A stretch of 23,652 nucleotides of DNA, taken from positions 1 through 23,652 of the forward strand of contig CAYHHI010000049.1 in assembly GCA_964356335.1 (NCBI GenBank), read 5' to 3'. Position numbers and translations under genes: made by a program. This DNA is from CAYHHI01 sp964356335. GTDB taxonomy: Bacteria; Arandabacterota; Arandabacteria; Arandabacterales; Arandabacteraceae. Under the pieces are notes generated by a model. The model searched no databases and was not told the DNA's origin. It saw nothing but the letters and a program-made list of their open reading frames with translations. Shown in pieces: positions 17,050 to 23,652 of the stretch (the stretch's first letter is position 1; the number at the start of each line of letters is the position of its first letter).

Positions 17050-17706
17050 TCAGATCTTGGCCCCAAGCTTCTGCCAGTCTTCGAGAAATGCCTTCACTCC
17101 GGCGTCCGTCAATGGGTGCCTGATCATCTGTTCGATAACCTTGAACGGGATGGTGACGACATCCGCTCCCGCCAGCGCGGCGTCCACGACGTGAAGAGGA
17201 TTTCGCACACTTGCGACTATCACCTCGGTTGAGAAATCGTAATTATCGAATATGGTCACAATCTGTGTTATGAGGTCCATACCGATGTGGCTTGCATCAT
17301 CCAGCCTTCCAACGAAGGGGCTCAAGAAAGATGCGCCGGCCTTCGCTGCCAGGATCGCCTGGTTGGCGCTGAAAACCAGAGTCGCGTTGGTCCTTATGTC
17401 TTCTTTCGCGAGTCTGCCTATCGCCTTAAGGCCTTCCTTGGTCAGGGGCACCTTGATCACGATGTGCTTATCGAGCTTCGAGAGTTTTCTCGCCTCCTCG
17501 ATCATGGTATCTGCGTCGTGAGCCACGACCTCTGCACTCACTGGGCCCTGGACGATTTCACAGATGCGTTTGAGGATGTCTTTGAAATCGCCCTTGCCTT
17601 TCTCCTTGGCAAGCAGGCTCGGATTGGTCGTCACACCATCCAAGATGCCGAGGCTCGCAGCTTCCGTGATCTCATCAATGTTCGCTGTGTCAATGAAGAA
17701 CTTCAT
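17050..17706 (-). CDS. tal: Small transaldolase (TalC/FSA-like family)
   Basis: This 218-residue class I aldolase belongs to the short transaldolase branch, which moves a dihydroxyacetone unit in the pentose phosphate pathway. The Schiff-base lysine is Lys85 (VIKVPLT); Asp6 (FIDTAN) and the TTNPSLL block (26-32) are conserved. Two positions separate true transaldolases from fructose-6-phosphate aldolase (FSA). FSA has Gln59 and Tyr131; here they are Glu59 and Phe131 (SPFVGR), as in transaldolases. I therefore favour transaldolase activity over FSA. A strong AGGAGG lies six bases before the ATG, and the gene starts 15 bases after truA. Confidence 0.93.
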   Translation of the reverse strand: MKFFIDTANIDEITEAASLGILDGVTTNPSLLAKEKGKGDFKDILKRICEIVQGPVSAEVVAHDADTMIEEARKLSKLDKHIVIKVPLTKEGLKAIGRLAKEDIRTNATLVFSANQAILAAKAGASFLSPFVGRLDDASHIGMDLITQIVTIFDNYDFSTEVIVASVRNPLHVVDAALAGADVVTIPFKVIEQMIRHPLTDAGVKAFLEDWQKLGAKI

Positions 17707-17721
17707 CCCTGGCCTCCTTTG

Positions 17722-18471
17722 TCAGTAGTCAACCCCCACAAGATAGAGTCCATGCGGGGGCGCGCATGGCCCAGCTACTTTCCTGTCTCGGCTCGACAGT
17801 ATATCATACGCGTCTCGCGGTTGCATCCTTCCGCGTCCGATCTCCACAAGCGTGCCCACCAGCGTCCTCACCATCCTCCTGACGAACCGGTTGGCACCAA
17901 AGGTCAGCGCGACGACCTCAGGTTCGATCTCTTCAGCCGAGGATTCCCGCATGGTTATCCAAGTGCTCCTTTCCTCGTCCTTGCACGTGTACGCCGAGAA
18001 ATCATGTTGGCCGACCAGTGATTCCATAGCTTCCTTGATGGCCTCAAGGTCGAGTCTCCACTTGACATGCCACCTGTGTCTGCGCCACAGAGCCGTAGGT
18101 CTCATGGAGACAATGTACCTGTAAGTCCGCTGCGTAGCATCGTATCTTGCATTGAAGGCAAGCGGTGCCTCCGAGGCAGAGACCACTCGCACATCTGGAG
18201 GAAGGAGTGAATTAAGGGCATCCCTGACCTCATCCGGTTCCAGGGGTGAGAGCGAGGTGAAGTTCATGACCTGGCCGAGGGCATGGACCCCCGAATCGGT
18301 CCTCGCGGCCGCTATTATCTCAGGCTCCAAGCCTACCAGCGGAGCCAGCACCCCAAGAATCTCTCCCTCCACAGTTCTGACCTTTGGCTGTCTCTGCCAT
18401 CCACAGAACTCGGTCCCGTCATACTCCACGACGAGCCTCATGTTCTTAACGCTCAGGCGGTTCTCATGCAT
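17722..18471 (-). CDS. truA: tRNA pseudouridine(38-40) synthase TruA
   Basis: TruA makes pseudouridine at positions 38-40 of the tRNA anticodon arm. The 249-residue protein holds the catalytic aspartate D59 in ARTDSGVHALGQV (56-68) and the N-terminal core VVEYDGTEFCGWQRQP (14-29). Conserved C-terminal blocks include FVRRMVRTLVGTLVEIGRG. The start is ATG at 18471, preceded by GAGGT five bases upstream; Met11 (18441) corresponds to where many TruA proteins begin but has a poorer ribosome-binding site. It follows ecfT by three bases. ecfT-truA is a conserved pair in many bacteria. Confidence 0.97.
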   Translation of the reverse strand: MHENRLSVKNMRLVVEYDGTEFCGWQRQPKVRTVEGEILGVLAPLVGLEPEIIAAARTDSGVHALGQVMNFTSLSPLEPDEVRDALNSLLPPDVRVVSASEAPLAFNARYDATQRTYRYIVSMRPTALWRRHRWHVKWRLDLEAIKEAMESLVGQHDFSAYTCKDEERSTWITMRESSAEEIEPEVVALTFGANRFVRRMVRTLVGTLVEIGRGRMQPRDAYDILSSRDRKVAGPCAPPHGLYLVGVDY

Positions 18472-18474
18472 AAG

Positions 18475-19245
18475 TTACCTCAATCGGACTGTCAAAAAAA
18501 GCAAAACAAGCGCGCTGGCCAGGAAAACAGTTTCGTACTTTCCCAATCTTATGCCACGGGTGGCTGGCAGGTGATACCCATAGCACCGTGCCTCAAGGGC
18601 AAACCCGAGATTGGTTGCCCTCCGGAGCGAAGATTCCATGAGGGGCACGACCAGGTCTATCACCGATCGTACCCTGCCCACAAGGCCTCGGGGTCTTCCG
18701 CCTCTCAGGGCCTGCGCGGCCTTGATGCGTTCAGCTTCCTCGAACATCACCGGCACAAAACGCAAGGCTATCGAGAGCACCGATGCGAATTCCGCTGCCC
18801 TGCGACCCATACGGCCCCTCATCCTGGAGAGAACCATCACGCTTTCTCCAATCTCCGAAGGGCACGTAACCATCGTGAAAATGGCGGCAGCAAGGATCAT
18901 GAGGGCAAGCCTGGTTGCCAGCATGATGGCGAGAGCCAAGGCCTGGGGACTGAAGGCCATGGTACGGGTGCCCCTCGGGAAAATCACATTGATCGCAAAA
19001 GAGAGCGCAAACATCCAGGTGAAGTACTTGAGACTCTGAACGTAGAATGAGAACCTTATTCGCGACATGAAGCAGAGTATGAGGATGTATCCTGCAACCA
19101 GGACCAGGCCAAGCCAAGTCGAGGCCAGGAATATCGAAACCATCACCAGCAAGAAAACCAGAATCTTTATGAATGGGTCAAGCACATGGAGATGAGATGC
19201 TATCGCGACGTATCTTCCGAATTGCTGTCTTGCCCCCAGACCCAC
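18475..19245 (-). CDS. ecfT: Energy-coupling factor transporter transmembrane protein EcfT
   Basis: EcfT is the membrane scaffold that couples two ECF-type ATPases to substrate-binding S components for uptake of vitamins or metals. The 256-residue protein has several membrane segments (about 26-60, 72-90, 105-128, 236-254). It carries the LHVLDPFIK block (19-27) and the cytoplasmic coupling region IALRFVPVMFEEAERIKAAQALRGG (about 159-183). The two ATPase-contacting Ala-Arg-Gly-type motifs read ALRG (179-182) and ARCYG (219-223), both slightly divergent. No EcfA ATPase or S component is in the window. The start is uncertain: GTG at 19245 overlaps the AGGAGG ribosome-binding site, whereas CTG at 19239 is five bases downstream of it. 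Confidence 0.88.
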   Translation of the reverse strand: MGLGARQQFGRYVAIASHLHVLDPFIKILVFLLVMVSIFLASTWLGLVLVAGYILILCFMSRIRFSFYVQSLKYFTWMFALSFAINVIFPRGTRTMAFSPQALALAIMLATRLALMILAAAIFTMVTCPSEIGESVMVLSRMRGRMGRRAAEFASVLSIALRFVPVMFEEAERIKAAQALRGGRPRGLVGRVRSVIDLVVPLMESSLRRATNLGFALEARCYGYHLPATRGIRLGKYETVFLASALVLLFLTVRLR

Positions 19246-19250
19246 CTCCT
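19240..19250 (-). promoter_or_regulatory. Shine-Dalgarno site that conflicts with the GTG start of ecfT
   Basis: The minus strand reads TAAGGAGGTGGGTCTG. The asd stop (TAA) runs into a full AGGAGG (19250-19245). The in-frame GTG begins on the last G of this site, too close for normal initiation, while an in-frame CTG at 19239 has a five-base spacer. No ATG or TTG lies between here and the conserved EcfT N-terminus, so either a CTG start or initiation at an unusually close GTG has to be assumed. Confidence 0.55.
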
Positions 19251-20254
19251 TAAAGAAGCTTCTCGGCTATCTCAACTGCATTTAGGGCTCCGCCTTTCCA
19301 GATATTGTCACTCACTATCCACATGCACAATGCCTTAGGCGAGCCAGTATTAAGTCTCAGCCTCCCCACAAAAGTCCTGTCCTTTGCCACACAATCCAGA
19401 GGCATAGGGTACTTATCCTTTGCCGGATCATCAACCACCTCCACACCGGGAGCATCCTCGAGTAGCCGCCGCGCCGCGGCAAGATCAACCTCGCGCTCAA
19501 ACTCCGCATAGACCGACTCGGAGTGCCCTCTGAAGACGGGCACCCTCACCGCTGTTGCCACAACATTTATGGCCCGGTCACCCAGGATCTTTCTCGTCTC
19601 ATTCATCATCTTGCGCTCCTCGCCCGTCCAGCCGTCGCAATCGAAAGTGTCGATCCGAGGGATGAGATTGAAGGCGATTCTGTGCGTAAAGACCCGCGGC
19701 GGCAAGTCTCGCCCTTCGAGCCGAGCATATGATTGCATGGCAAGCTCCCCGGTTGCCCCAAGTCCGGCACCCGACACCGACTGGTAGGTCGAGACCACCA
19801 CCTTCTTGAGTCCCCACATCCTGTGAAGCGGCGCAAGCACGACCACCATCTGAATGGTCGAGCAATTGGGGTTGGCTATTAGGCCTTTGTGGTTCTTGAG
19901 ATCGCCGGGGTTGACTTCCGGCACTACCAGGGGAACGTCCTCGTTCATTCTGAAGGCACTGCTGTTGTCGATCACGATGTGTCCGAGAGCAGCTATTGAT
20001 CTCGCGTAGCGCCTGGCGAGATCGCCGCCTGCCGCAAGGAAACAGAAGCCCGGCTCTCCGAGGGCCTCAAGCCTGAAAGGTCTTATCGGGAAGACCTTGC
20101 CGACGATAGTAGTCTCGCGCTCGCGGGTCCGCCCCGAGGAGAAGAGCAGGAGGTGCTCCACGGGAAACTTGCGAAGGAAAAGGATCCTTGCTACTTCACT
20201 TCCCACCAGCCCCGTGGCACCCACTATGGAAACAGGCCGACTTCCCTTTGCCAA
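19250..20254 (-). CDS. asd: Aspartate-semialdehyde dehydrogenase
   Basis: Asd reduces aspartyl phosphate to aspartate semialdehyde with NADPH, at the branch leading to lysine/diaminopimelate, threonine and methionine. The 334-residue protein has the nucleotide-binding GATGLVG (12-18), catalytic Cys131 (NPNCST), Gln158 in TYQSVSGAG and His244 in RGHSESV. Length matches the Gram-positive/archaeal-like bacterial branch (about 330-340) rather than E. coli Asd (367). The start is TTG at 20254 with AGGTAGGAG immediately upstream. It is preceded by a 79-base gap holding a promoter-like site. Diaminopimelate supply links it to the peptidoglycan genes downstream. Confidence 0.96.
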   Translation of the reverse strand: MAKGSRPVSIVGATGLVGSEVARILFLRKFPVEHLLLFSSGRTRERETTIVGKVFPIRPFRLEALGEPGFCFLAAGGDLARRYARSIAALGHIVIDNSSAFRMNEDVPLVVPEVNPGDLKNHKGLIANPNCSTIQMVVVLAPLHRMWGLKKVVVSTYQSVSGAGLGATGELAMQSYARLEGRDLPPRVFTHRIAFNLIPRIDTFDCDGWTGEERKMMNETRKILGDRAINVVATAVRVPVFRGHSESVYAEFEREVDLAAARRLLEDAPGVEVVDDPAKDKYPMPLDCVAKDRTFVGRLRLNTGSPKALCMWIVSDNIWKGGALNAVEIAEKLL

Positions 20255-20308
20255 CTCTCCTACCTCTATTCACCATCAGCAATGCCCGATTCCCACGCAG
20301 CCCGCCAG

Positions 20309-20337
20309 ACTGTATCACTCGAAACTGGGGTTGTCAA
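20309..20337 (-). promoter_or_regulatory. Putative sigma-70-type promoter upstream of asd
   Basis: On the minus strand a perfect -35 hexamer TTGACA (20337-20332) is followed by a 17-base spacer and TACAGT (20314-20309; 4 of 6 matches to TATAAT). The -35 box overlaps the lnt stop codon. A start near 20302 would give a leader of about 48 bases before the asd TTG. Spacing and position are good; the -10 box is imperfect, so this is a prediction only. Confidence 0.5.
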
Positions 20338-21881
20338 ACTGTTTCACCCCTTGCGCAGGCCCGTTCGACTGCGGGCACGTACGTCAGGATGGCGAGCGCC
20401 ACCGGGACTATAATCAACATGAAGTCAATCATGTAATCCCATTTACTATAAGGCGTTCCGCCATCGCCAAGCATGACCTGCCCAGCAAGAATATCTCGTG
20501 TAAACAGGTGGGTTTCGCGAATCACGCGGCCATAGGGGTCAACCAGCATAGAGACTCCCGTGTTAGCGCATCTCGCAAGCCCAATTCGGTATTCCACGCA
20601 CCTCATTATCGCCATCTGAGCATGTTGGTAAGGGCCCGGGCTATCACCGAACCATTCATCGTTAGTTATATTGACGATGAAACTGGCCCCATTTCTGACA
20701 AACTGCCGCACCAGCGACGGGTATATTGATTCAAAGCAGATTGCCACGCCAAACCGGCTCGAGCCGATCGGGAAAACCTCGTAGGTCTTTCCAGGGGAGA
20801 AATCACCCTCTCCGAAGTTGATCTTTCCCAACACGGATATCCTGTCTTCGAAAGGTATCATCTCCCCGAAGGGAACCAGGTGGATCTTTCTGTACTCCTT
20901 CACGATTTCCCCTTCCGGCGACACGAGCATGGCCGAATTGTAGTATCTGATGCCTTCCGGCGTGCGTTCATAATCGGGAAATCCGGTTAGGATGTATGAG
21001 CTCTTTGTGCGCGCGAGCCCGATGATGCTGTCGATGTAGGAGTCTGATTGCTTGACGTACATAGGGACTGCGGTCTCAGGCCATATTACCATGCGTGCAC
21101 CACTGGTCTCCAGAGTCATGTCTTTCAGTATCCGCATGGTGCTGTCCCGGTAGGTAGTATCCCATTTGATTGCGCCCGATATATCGGGTTGGATGAGCGC
21201 CACGGCAAGGCTAGCACCTGGCTTGGCGTCCGAGAGCACAAGCCTGCCGCCCAGGACCGGCAGAGCGAAGACGGCAGCTGCGAGCACCGCGACGAGCCAT
21301 CTCCTTGATACGATGAACCTCGCAAGAAGACCGTTCAGGAGGACAACCCATGCGGACAGGCCGTAAGTGCCGATCGCGGCAGCCTGCTGGATCACAGAGG
21401 CATAGGGGGTCTGAGAATAGCCAAGCGATACCCAGGGAAATCCAAGGGGCCCCAGTGATCTCAGGTACTCCACACCCCCCCAGACACAAGCGAGTGCGGC
21501 CTCATATGGGATCCTGAGCATCACGAGGCGCCTCACCAAGTAACCCGTGAGCAACATGAAGAGCGAAAGATAGAGGCACAGGATGATGGCCGCCGGGAGC
21601 CTCAGCCAGGGCAGGGTGATTTGCTCCTTCTGGAGCATGGCGATCCAGTAGAGACTGCCCATGAAGTAGCCAAAGCCGAAGAGGTAGCTATTGATGAGAG
21701 ACGTGCCACGGCCATCCTTGAGCCCTGAGAAGATGATGAAAGGGATGAGCACGAAGTAGGCGAGAAAACCTGTTCTGTAGGGCCAGAATGAAAAGGAAAC
21801 ACAGAGGCCCGAGCACAGGCAGATCACGGAAGCAAGGACGGACGAATTGAGACAGAGGACCCTACGCACCGTACTTCTCAA
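20334..21881 (-). CDS. lnt: Apolipoprotein N-acyltransferase
   Basis: Lnt adds the third acyl chain to the N-terminal cysteine of lipoproteins in the inner membrane, a step typical of diderm bacteria. The 515-residue protein has an N-terminal multi-helix membrane part (about 12-215) and a periplasmic nitrilase-like domain. The catalytic triad is Glu269 (WPETAVP), Lys332 (YRKIHLVPFGE) and Cys382 (AICFES). NDEWFGDSPGPYQH (407-420) is a further Lnt hallmark. A C-terminal membrane helix lies at about 484-502. The start is TTG at 21881, overlapping the apgM stop by 20 bases; a GTG four codons further in is possible. Length matches E. coli Lnt (512). Confidence 0.96.
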   Translation of the reverse strand: MRSTVRRVLCLNSSVLASVICLCSGLCVSFSFWPYRTGFLAYFVLIPFIIFSGLKDGRGTSLINSYLFGFGYFMGSLYWIAMLQKEQITLPWLRLPAAIILCLYLSLFMLLTGYLVRRLVMLRIPYEAALACVWGGVEYLRSLGPLGFPWVSLGYSQTPYASVIQQAAAIGTYGLSAWVVLLNGLLARFIVSRRWLVAVLAAAVFALPVLGGRLVLSDAKPGASLAVALIQPDISGAIKWDTTYRDSTMRILKDMTLETSGARMVIWPETAVPMYVKQSDSYIDSIIGLARTKSSYILTGFPDYERTPEGIRYYNSAMLVSPEGEIVKEYRKIHLVPFGEMIPFEDRISVLGKINFGEGDFSPGKTYEVFPIGSSRFGVAICFESIYPSLVRQFVRNGASFIVNITNDEWFGDSPGPYQHAQMAIMRCVEYRIGLARCANTGVSMLVDPYGRVIRETHLFTRDILAGQVMLGDGGTPYSKWDYMIDFMLIIVPVALAILTYVPAVERACARGETV

Positions 21882-23061
21882 GCCTGTGGGCGTTAGCCAT
21901 CATCATGGGTAAGACTTCAACGGCGTTCATTCTCCCCAGATTGCCCCTCGCGCATGTCCTCTCGCTCAGGGCAAGCCCATCGGGAATGATCCACTTCGAC
22001 CACAGAAGGAGCGGTACAGGGTGCCAGCTGTGCATCCCCAGGATGCTGGGAGTCGAGTGATCACCGGTAAGGACCATGACATCGGGTACTTGCTTGACGA
22101 TCCGCGGAAGCGAGCGGTCCAGCTCCTCTATGGCCTTCACCTTGCCCGCGAAATCGCCGTCTTCGCCACGTGAGTCGGGCTTCTTGTAGTGGAAATAGAA
22201 GAAGTCAAAGTCGTGCCATACCCTCTCGAGAGCCGCGATTTGGGAGTCAAGCGAATCCAGGTCTTCGATCACGCTCATCCCAACCAGCCTTGCAAGCCCC
22301 TTATACATAGGGTAGGAAGCAATGGCACAAGCTCTCATCTTGTACCTCGATCGAAAATCCGGCAGGGAGGGATGCTTGGCAAAGCCTCTCAGGAGAATGG
22401 CATTGGCAGGATGCTTGTCCCTGAGGCGCTTCAGGACCTCACCGAGGAAGGCGTTCACCGTGCGGGCTGTGGTCGCGGCTGCGGCGCCAAGCGGTTCCAC
22501 TTCTCGAGACCTTTCGCCTTCGGTCTGTGGGTCGGAATCCGTGAGTCTATCCGAGAGGTCTCCCCCTCTGAATATCACCGCCACGCGGTGTTCTTTCTCG
22601 GGTCTCACATGGACCTGGGTGTCCCCGATTCTCATGCCGTCAAGCAAGGTGCAAAGAGCCTGGTTGGTCTCGGTAGAGATTCTCCCAGCCCGGCGGTCGG
22701 TCACAATGCCTTCCTTGTTGAGAGTTGCGAAATTGCCACGCGCCGTAAGATCGGTCGGTTCGACCGCGAAGCCGATGCCGAGTGCACTCAGGATACCTCT
22801 TCCGATTTCCCACCTGAGGGGATCATAACCGAAAATGGCAAGATGGGCAGGGCCGCTGCCAGGTGTGATGCCCGGGGCAATTGGATCGACGAGACCCAGG
22901 GCGGACCGGCGGGCAAGGCCGTCCATCTCGGGTTTCGCTGCCTGCTCAAGCTCTGTCGTCCCGGCCTCAGACGAAGGAAGGCCCCCTAAACCATCAACCA
23001 CGACAAGCAGAAGCTTCGTTTGGTTCTGTCTCGCCACTCGCTCGAGAAGGTGGTCGTACAA
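21862..23061 (-). CDS. apgM: 2,3-bisphosphoglycerate-independent phosphoglycerate mutase, ApgM type
   Basis: ApgM interconverts 3- and 2-phosphoglycerate in glycolysis and gluconeogenesis, in the alkaline-phosphatase superfamily. I start it at TTG 23061, giving 399 residues, the usual length of about 400. GGAGGGA lies just upstream, and a promoter-like site would begin transcription about 18 bases before this TTG. The frame stays open to 23271, but the extra 70 residues are low-complexity and resemble no family N-terminus. Landmarks are metal ligand Asp23 (VVDGLGG), catalytic Ser69 in PGSGPAHLAIFGYDP (67-81), DADP-like DSDPQTEGE (176-184), D296 in KKPDSRGEDGD, and TGDHSTP (332-338) with HSWHP (344-348). 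A proposed homoserine-kinase subfamily is related, and asd is near, but the N-terminal motifs fit ApgM better. Confidence 0.9.
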   Translation of the reverse strand: MYDHLLERVARQNQTKLLLVVVDGLGGLPSSEAGTTELEQAAKPEMDGLARRSALGLVDPIAPGITPGSGPAHLAIFGYDPLRWEIGRGILSALGIGFAVEPTDLTARGNFATLNKEGIVTDRRAGRISTETNQALCTLLDGMRIGDTQVHVRPEKEHRVAVIFRGGDLSDRLTDSDPQTEGERSREVEPLGAAAATTARTVNAFLGEVLKRLRDKHPANAILLRGFAKHPSLPDFRSRYKMRACAIASYPMYKGLARLVGMSVIEDLDSLDSQIAALERVWHDFDFFYFHYKKPDSRGEDGDFAGKVKAIEELDRSLPRIVKQVPDVMVLTGDHSTPSILGMHSWHPVPLLLWSKWIIPDGLALSERTCARGNLGRMNAVEVLPMMMANAHRLEKYGA

Positions 23062-23271
23062 AGTGCTCCCTCCTTGGCTGCTGAGAAAATACAAGACTGC
23101 AAAATCCGAGTCAACTTTATTCGCTTCTGCACCCCTTGTGTCTGTTCCCACCTTGCGGCTCCCATTCCCGCAACTCAAGGCTTCACGCCTGAGCTCTCGC
23201 CCGCTCGCCTCCCCTTGGCCCTGGGCTCTTCCTCTTCCAGGCAGATTCCCTTGTGTCCGTGTCGGTCGCAT
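23062..23271 (-). other. Leader/intergenic region between the sigma-54 activator and apgM
   Basis: This 210-base stretch is the longest without a supported gene. It holds the promoter-like site at 23086-23114 and an imperfect 7-bp hairpin at 23174-23193 with a single bulged base and no T-run. The apgM frame is open across it, beginning with an ATG directly after the activator's stop. The encoded sequence is Arg/Gly/Glu-rich without recognisable structure, so I treat it as non-coding. Confidence 0.5.
23086..23114 (-). promoter_or_regulatory. Putative sigma-70-type promoter of apgM
   Basis: On the minus strand TTGACT (23114-23109; 5 of 6 matches) is followed by a 17-base spacer and TATTTT (23091-23086; 4 of 6). 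The surrounding sequence is the most AT-rich of this GC-rich region. Transcription would start near 23079, upstream of the proposed TTG start at 23061 and its GGAGGGA, but downstream of the longer reading's ATG. It could drive much of the downstream gene train. Confidence 0.55.
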
Positions 23272-23652
23272 TCATTCCTGTCTCAGGATGCCGAACCTGC
23301 GGACCTTGCGGTGAAGCCCTTGCCTCGTGAGACCAAGATGCCTTGCTGTCCGACTCTTGTTCCACGCGTATTTTTCGAGGGTTTCTCTTATTATCTCCCG
23401 CTCGAACACAGCCAGCCTTTCCTTGAGATTTCCCATTGCATTTCGCTCAAGGCCTTGCCGTAAGGAGTCCTTGATCCGCTTTGATACGTGTTGGTTCCCT
23501 ATTCTGCCATCGCCTGAGAAGGCAATCAGGCGCTGGATTTCGTTCTCGAGCTCCCGCACGTTGCCTGGCCATGAGTAGGCAGTCAAGAGATCGAGAACCT
23601 CGGGTGAGATCTCGGGAATCTCCTTTTCGAGGAGGAGCGCGTACTTGGCGGC
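23272..23652 (-). CDS. Sigma-54-dependent transcriptional activator, C-terminal part (truncated by window edge)
   Basis: The frame enters from the high-coordinate edge and ends at 23272, giving 126 visible residues. They contain the end of the AAA+ sigma-54 activation domain, with the WPGNVRELENEIQRL block (residues 28-42 of the visible part), then a linker. A C-terminal Fis-type helix-turn-helix follows (ETLEKYAWNKSRTARHLGLTRQGLHRKVRRFGI). Proteins of this class bind enhancer sites and use ATP hydrolysis to open sigma-54 promoters. The N-terminal sensor or receiver domain lies outside the window, so the signal is unknown. The apgM leader follows its stop; the regulator may be in a separate transcript. 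Confidence 0.92.
   Translation of the reverse strand, partial: AAKYALLLEKEIPEISPEVLDLLTAYSWPGNVRELENEIQRLIAFSGDGRIGNQHVSKRIKDSLRQGLERNAMGNLKERLAVFEREIIRETLEKYAWNKSRTARHLGLTRQGLHRKVRRFGILRQE

Noticed and set aside
17050..17706. Fructose-6-phosphate aldolase (FSA) as the identity of the small transaldolase
   Set aside because: The diagnostic residues Glu59 and Phe131 match transaldolase, not FSA (Gln59 and Tyr131).
18466..18495. TTGACA in the 3' end of ecfT followed, after 17 bases, by TATGCA at the truA start
   Set aside because: The -10 match is only 3 of 6 and would cover the truA start codon. The TTGACA falls in coding sequence (Leu-Thr), so chance is likely.
22161..22180. ApgM has Glu at residue 300 (KKPDSRGEDGD) where many phosphoglycerate mutases have a metal-binding His
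   Set aside because: From memory, bacterial ApgM homologues commonly read KKTDSxGEDG here, so this looks like a subfamily trait rather than a defect. An alignment of the family would settle it.
23174..23193. Hairpin CTCAAGGC-TTCAC-GCCTGAG considered as a terminator of the sigma-54 activator
   Set aside because: The stem is short with a bulge, and no T-run follows on either strand.
23062..23271. An N-terminal extension of apgM starting at ATG 23271, directly after the activator stop
   Set aside because: The 70 residues are Arg/Gly/Glu-rich and low in complexity, match no ApgM N-terminus, and lie upstream of the best promoter. The TTG at 23061 has a better ribosome-binding site and gives the normal length.

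Overview
The window is one dense, single-strand block from a Gram-negative-type (diderm) bacterium. All 23 genes I can support lie on the minus strand, so transcription runs from high to low coordinates. Gaps are mostly 0-20 bases and many genes overlap. The diderm reading rests on lnt (lipoprotein N-acylation), an outer-membrane Wzi-like beta-barrel and a sigma-54 activator. The moderately GC-rich sequence, the radC-mreBCD order, the [4Fe-4S]-type PurF, the small PurL with separate PurQ/PurS, and frequent TTG/GTG starts suggest a deep or uncultured lineage rather than a proteobacterium. I cannot name the phylum from sequence alone.

Layout in transcription order. (1) 23652-23272: the C-terminal end of a sigma-54-dependent activator. 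(2) 23061-17050: apgM (glycolysis), lnt, asd (aspartate-family amino acids and diaminopimelate for peptidoglycan), ecfT, truA and a small transaldolase. A promoter-like site precedes apgM, and a second lies in the lnt-asd gap. (3) 17041-15869: a membrane-anchored HtrA/Deg protease. (4) 15858-9391: purB, purL, purQ, a double-domain PurS and purF, covering purine steps 8, 4 and 1. (5) 9297-2413: radC, mreB, mreC, mreD, mrdA, rodA and lgt, the rod-shape elongation machinery plus the first lipoprotein-modification enzyme. (6) 2441-1: comF, a Wzi-like outer-membrane barrel and a truncated gene for an exported protein.

Cell-envelope growth is the common thread: asd feeds diaminopimelate, MreBCD/PBP2/RodA build the lateral wall, Lgt and Lnt perform the first and last lipoprotein-modification steps, HtrA handles envelope protein quality control, and the Wzi-like barrel sits in the outer membrane. 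The purine genes are inserted between these blocks.

The most unusual observation is the gene between purQ and purF. It encodes two PurS-like domains in one 191-residue chain. PurS normally works as a homodimer of about 80-residue subunits, and the N-terminal domain of large single-chain PurL resembles a PurS dimer. This gene therefore looks like a covalent PurS pseudo-dimer, intermediate between split and fused FGAM synthetases. No RNA genes, CRISPR arrays, insertion sequences or prophage genes were seen. No gene-free stretch exceeds 300 bases; the longest is about 210 bases (23062-23271).
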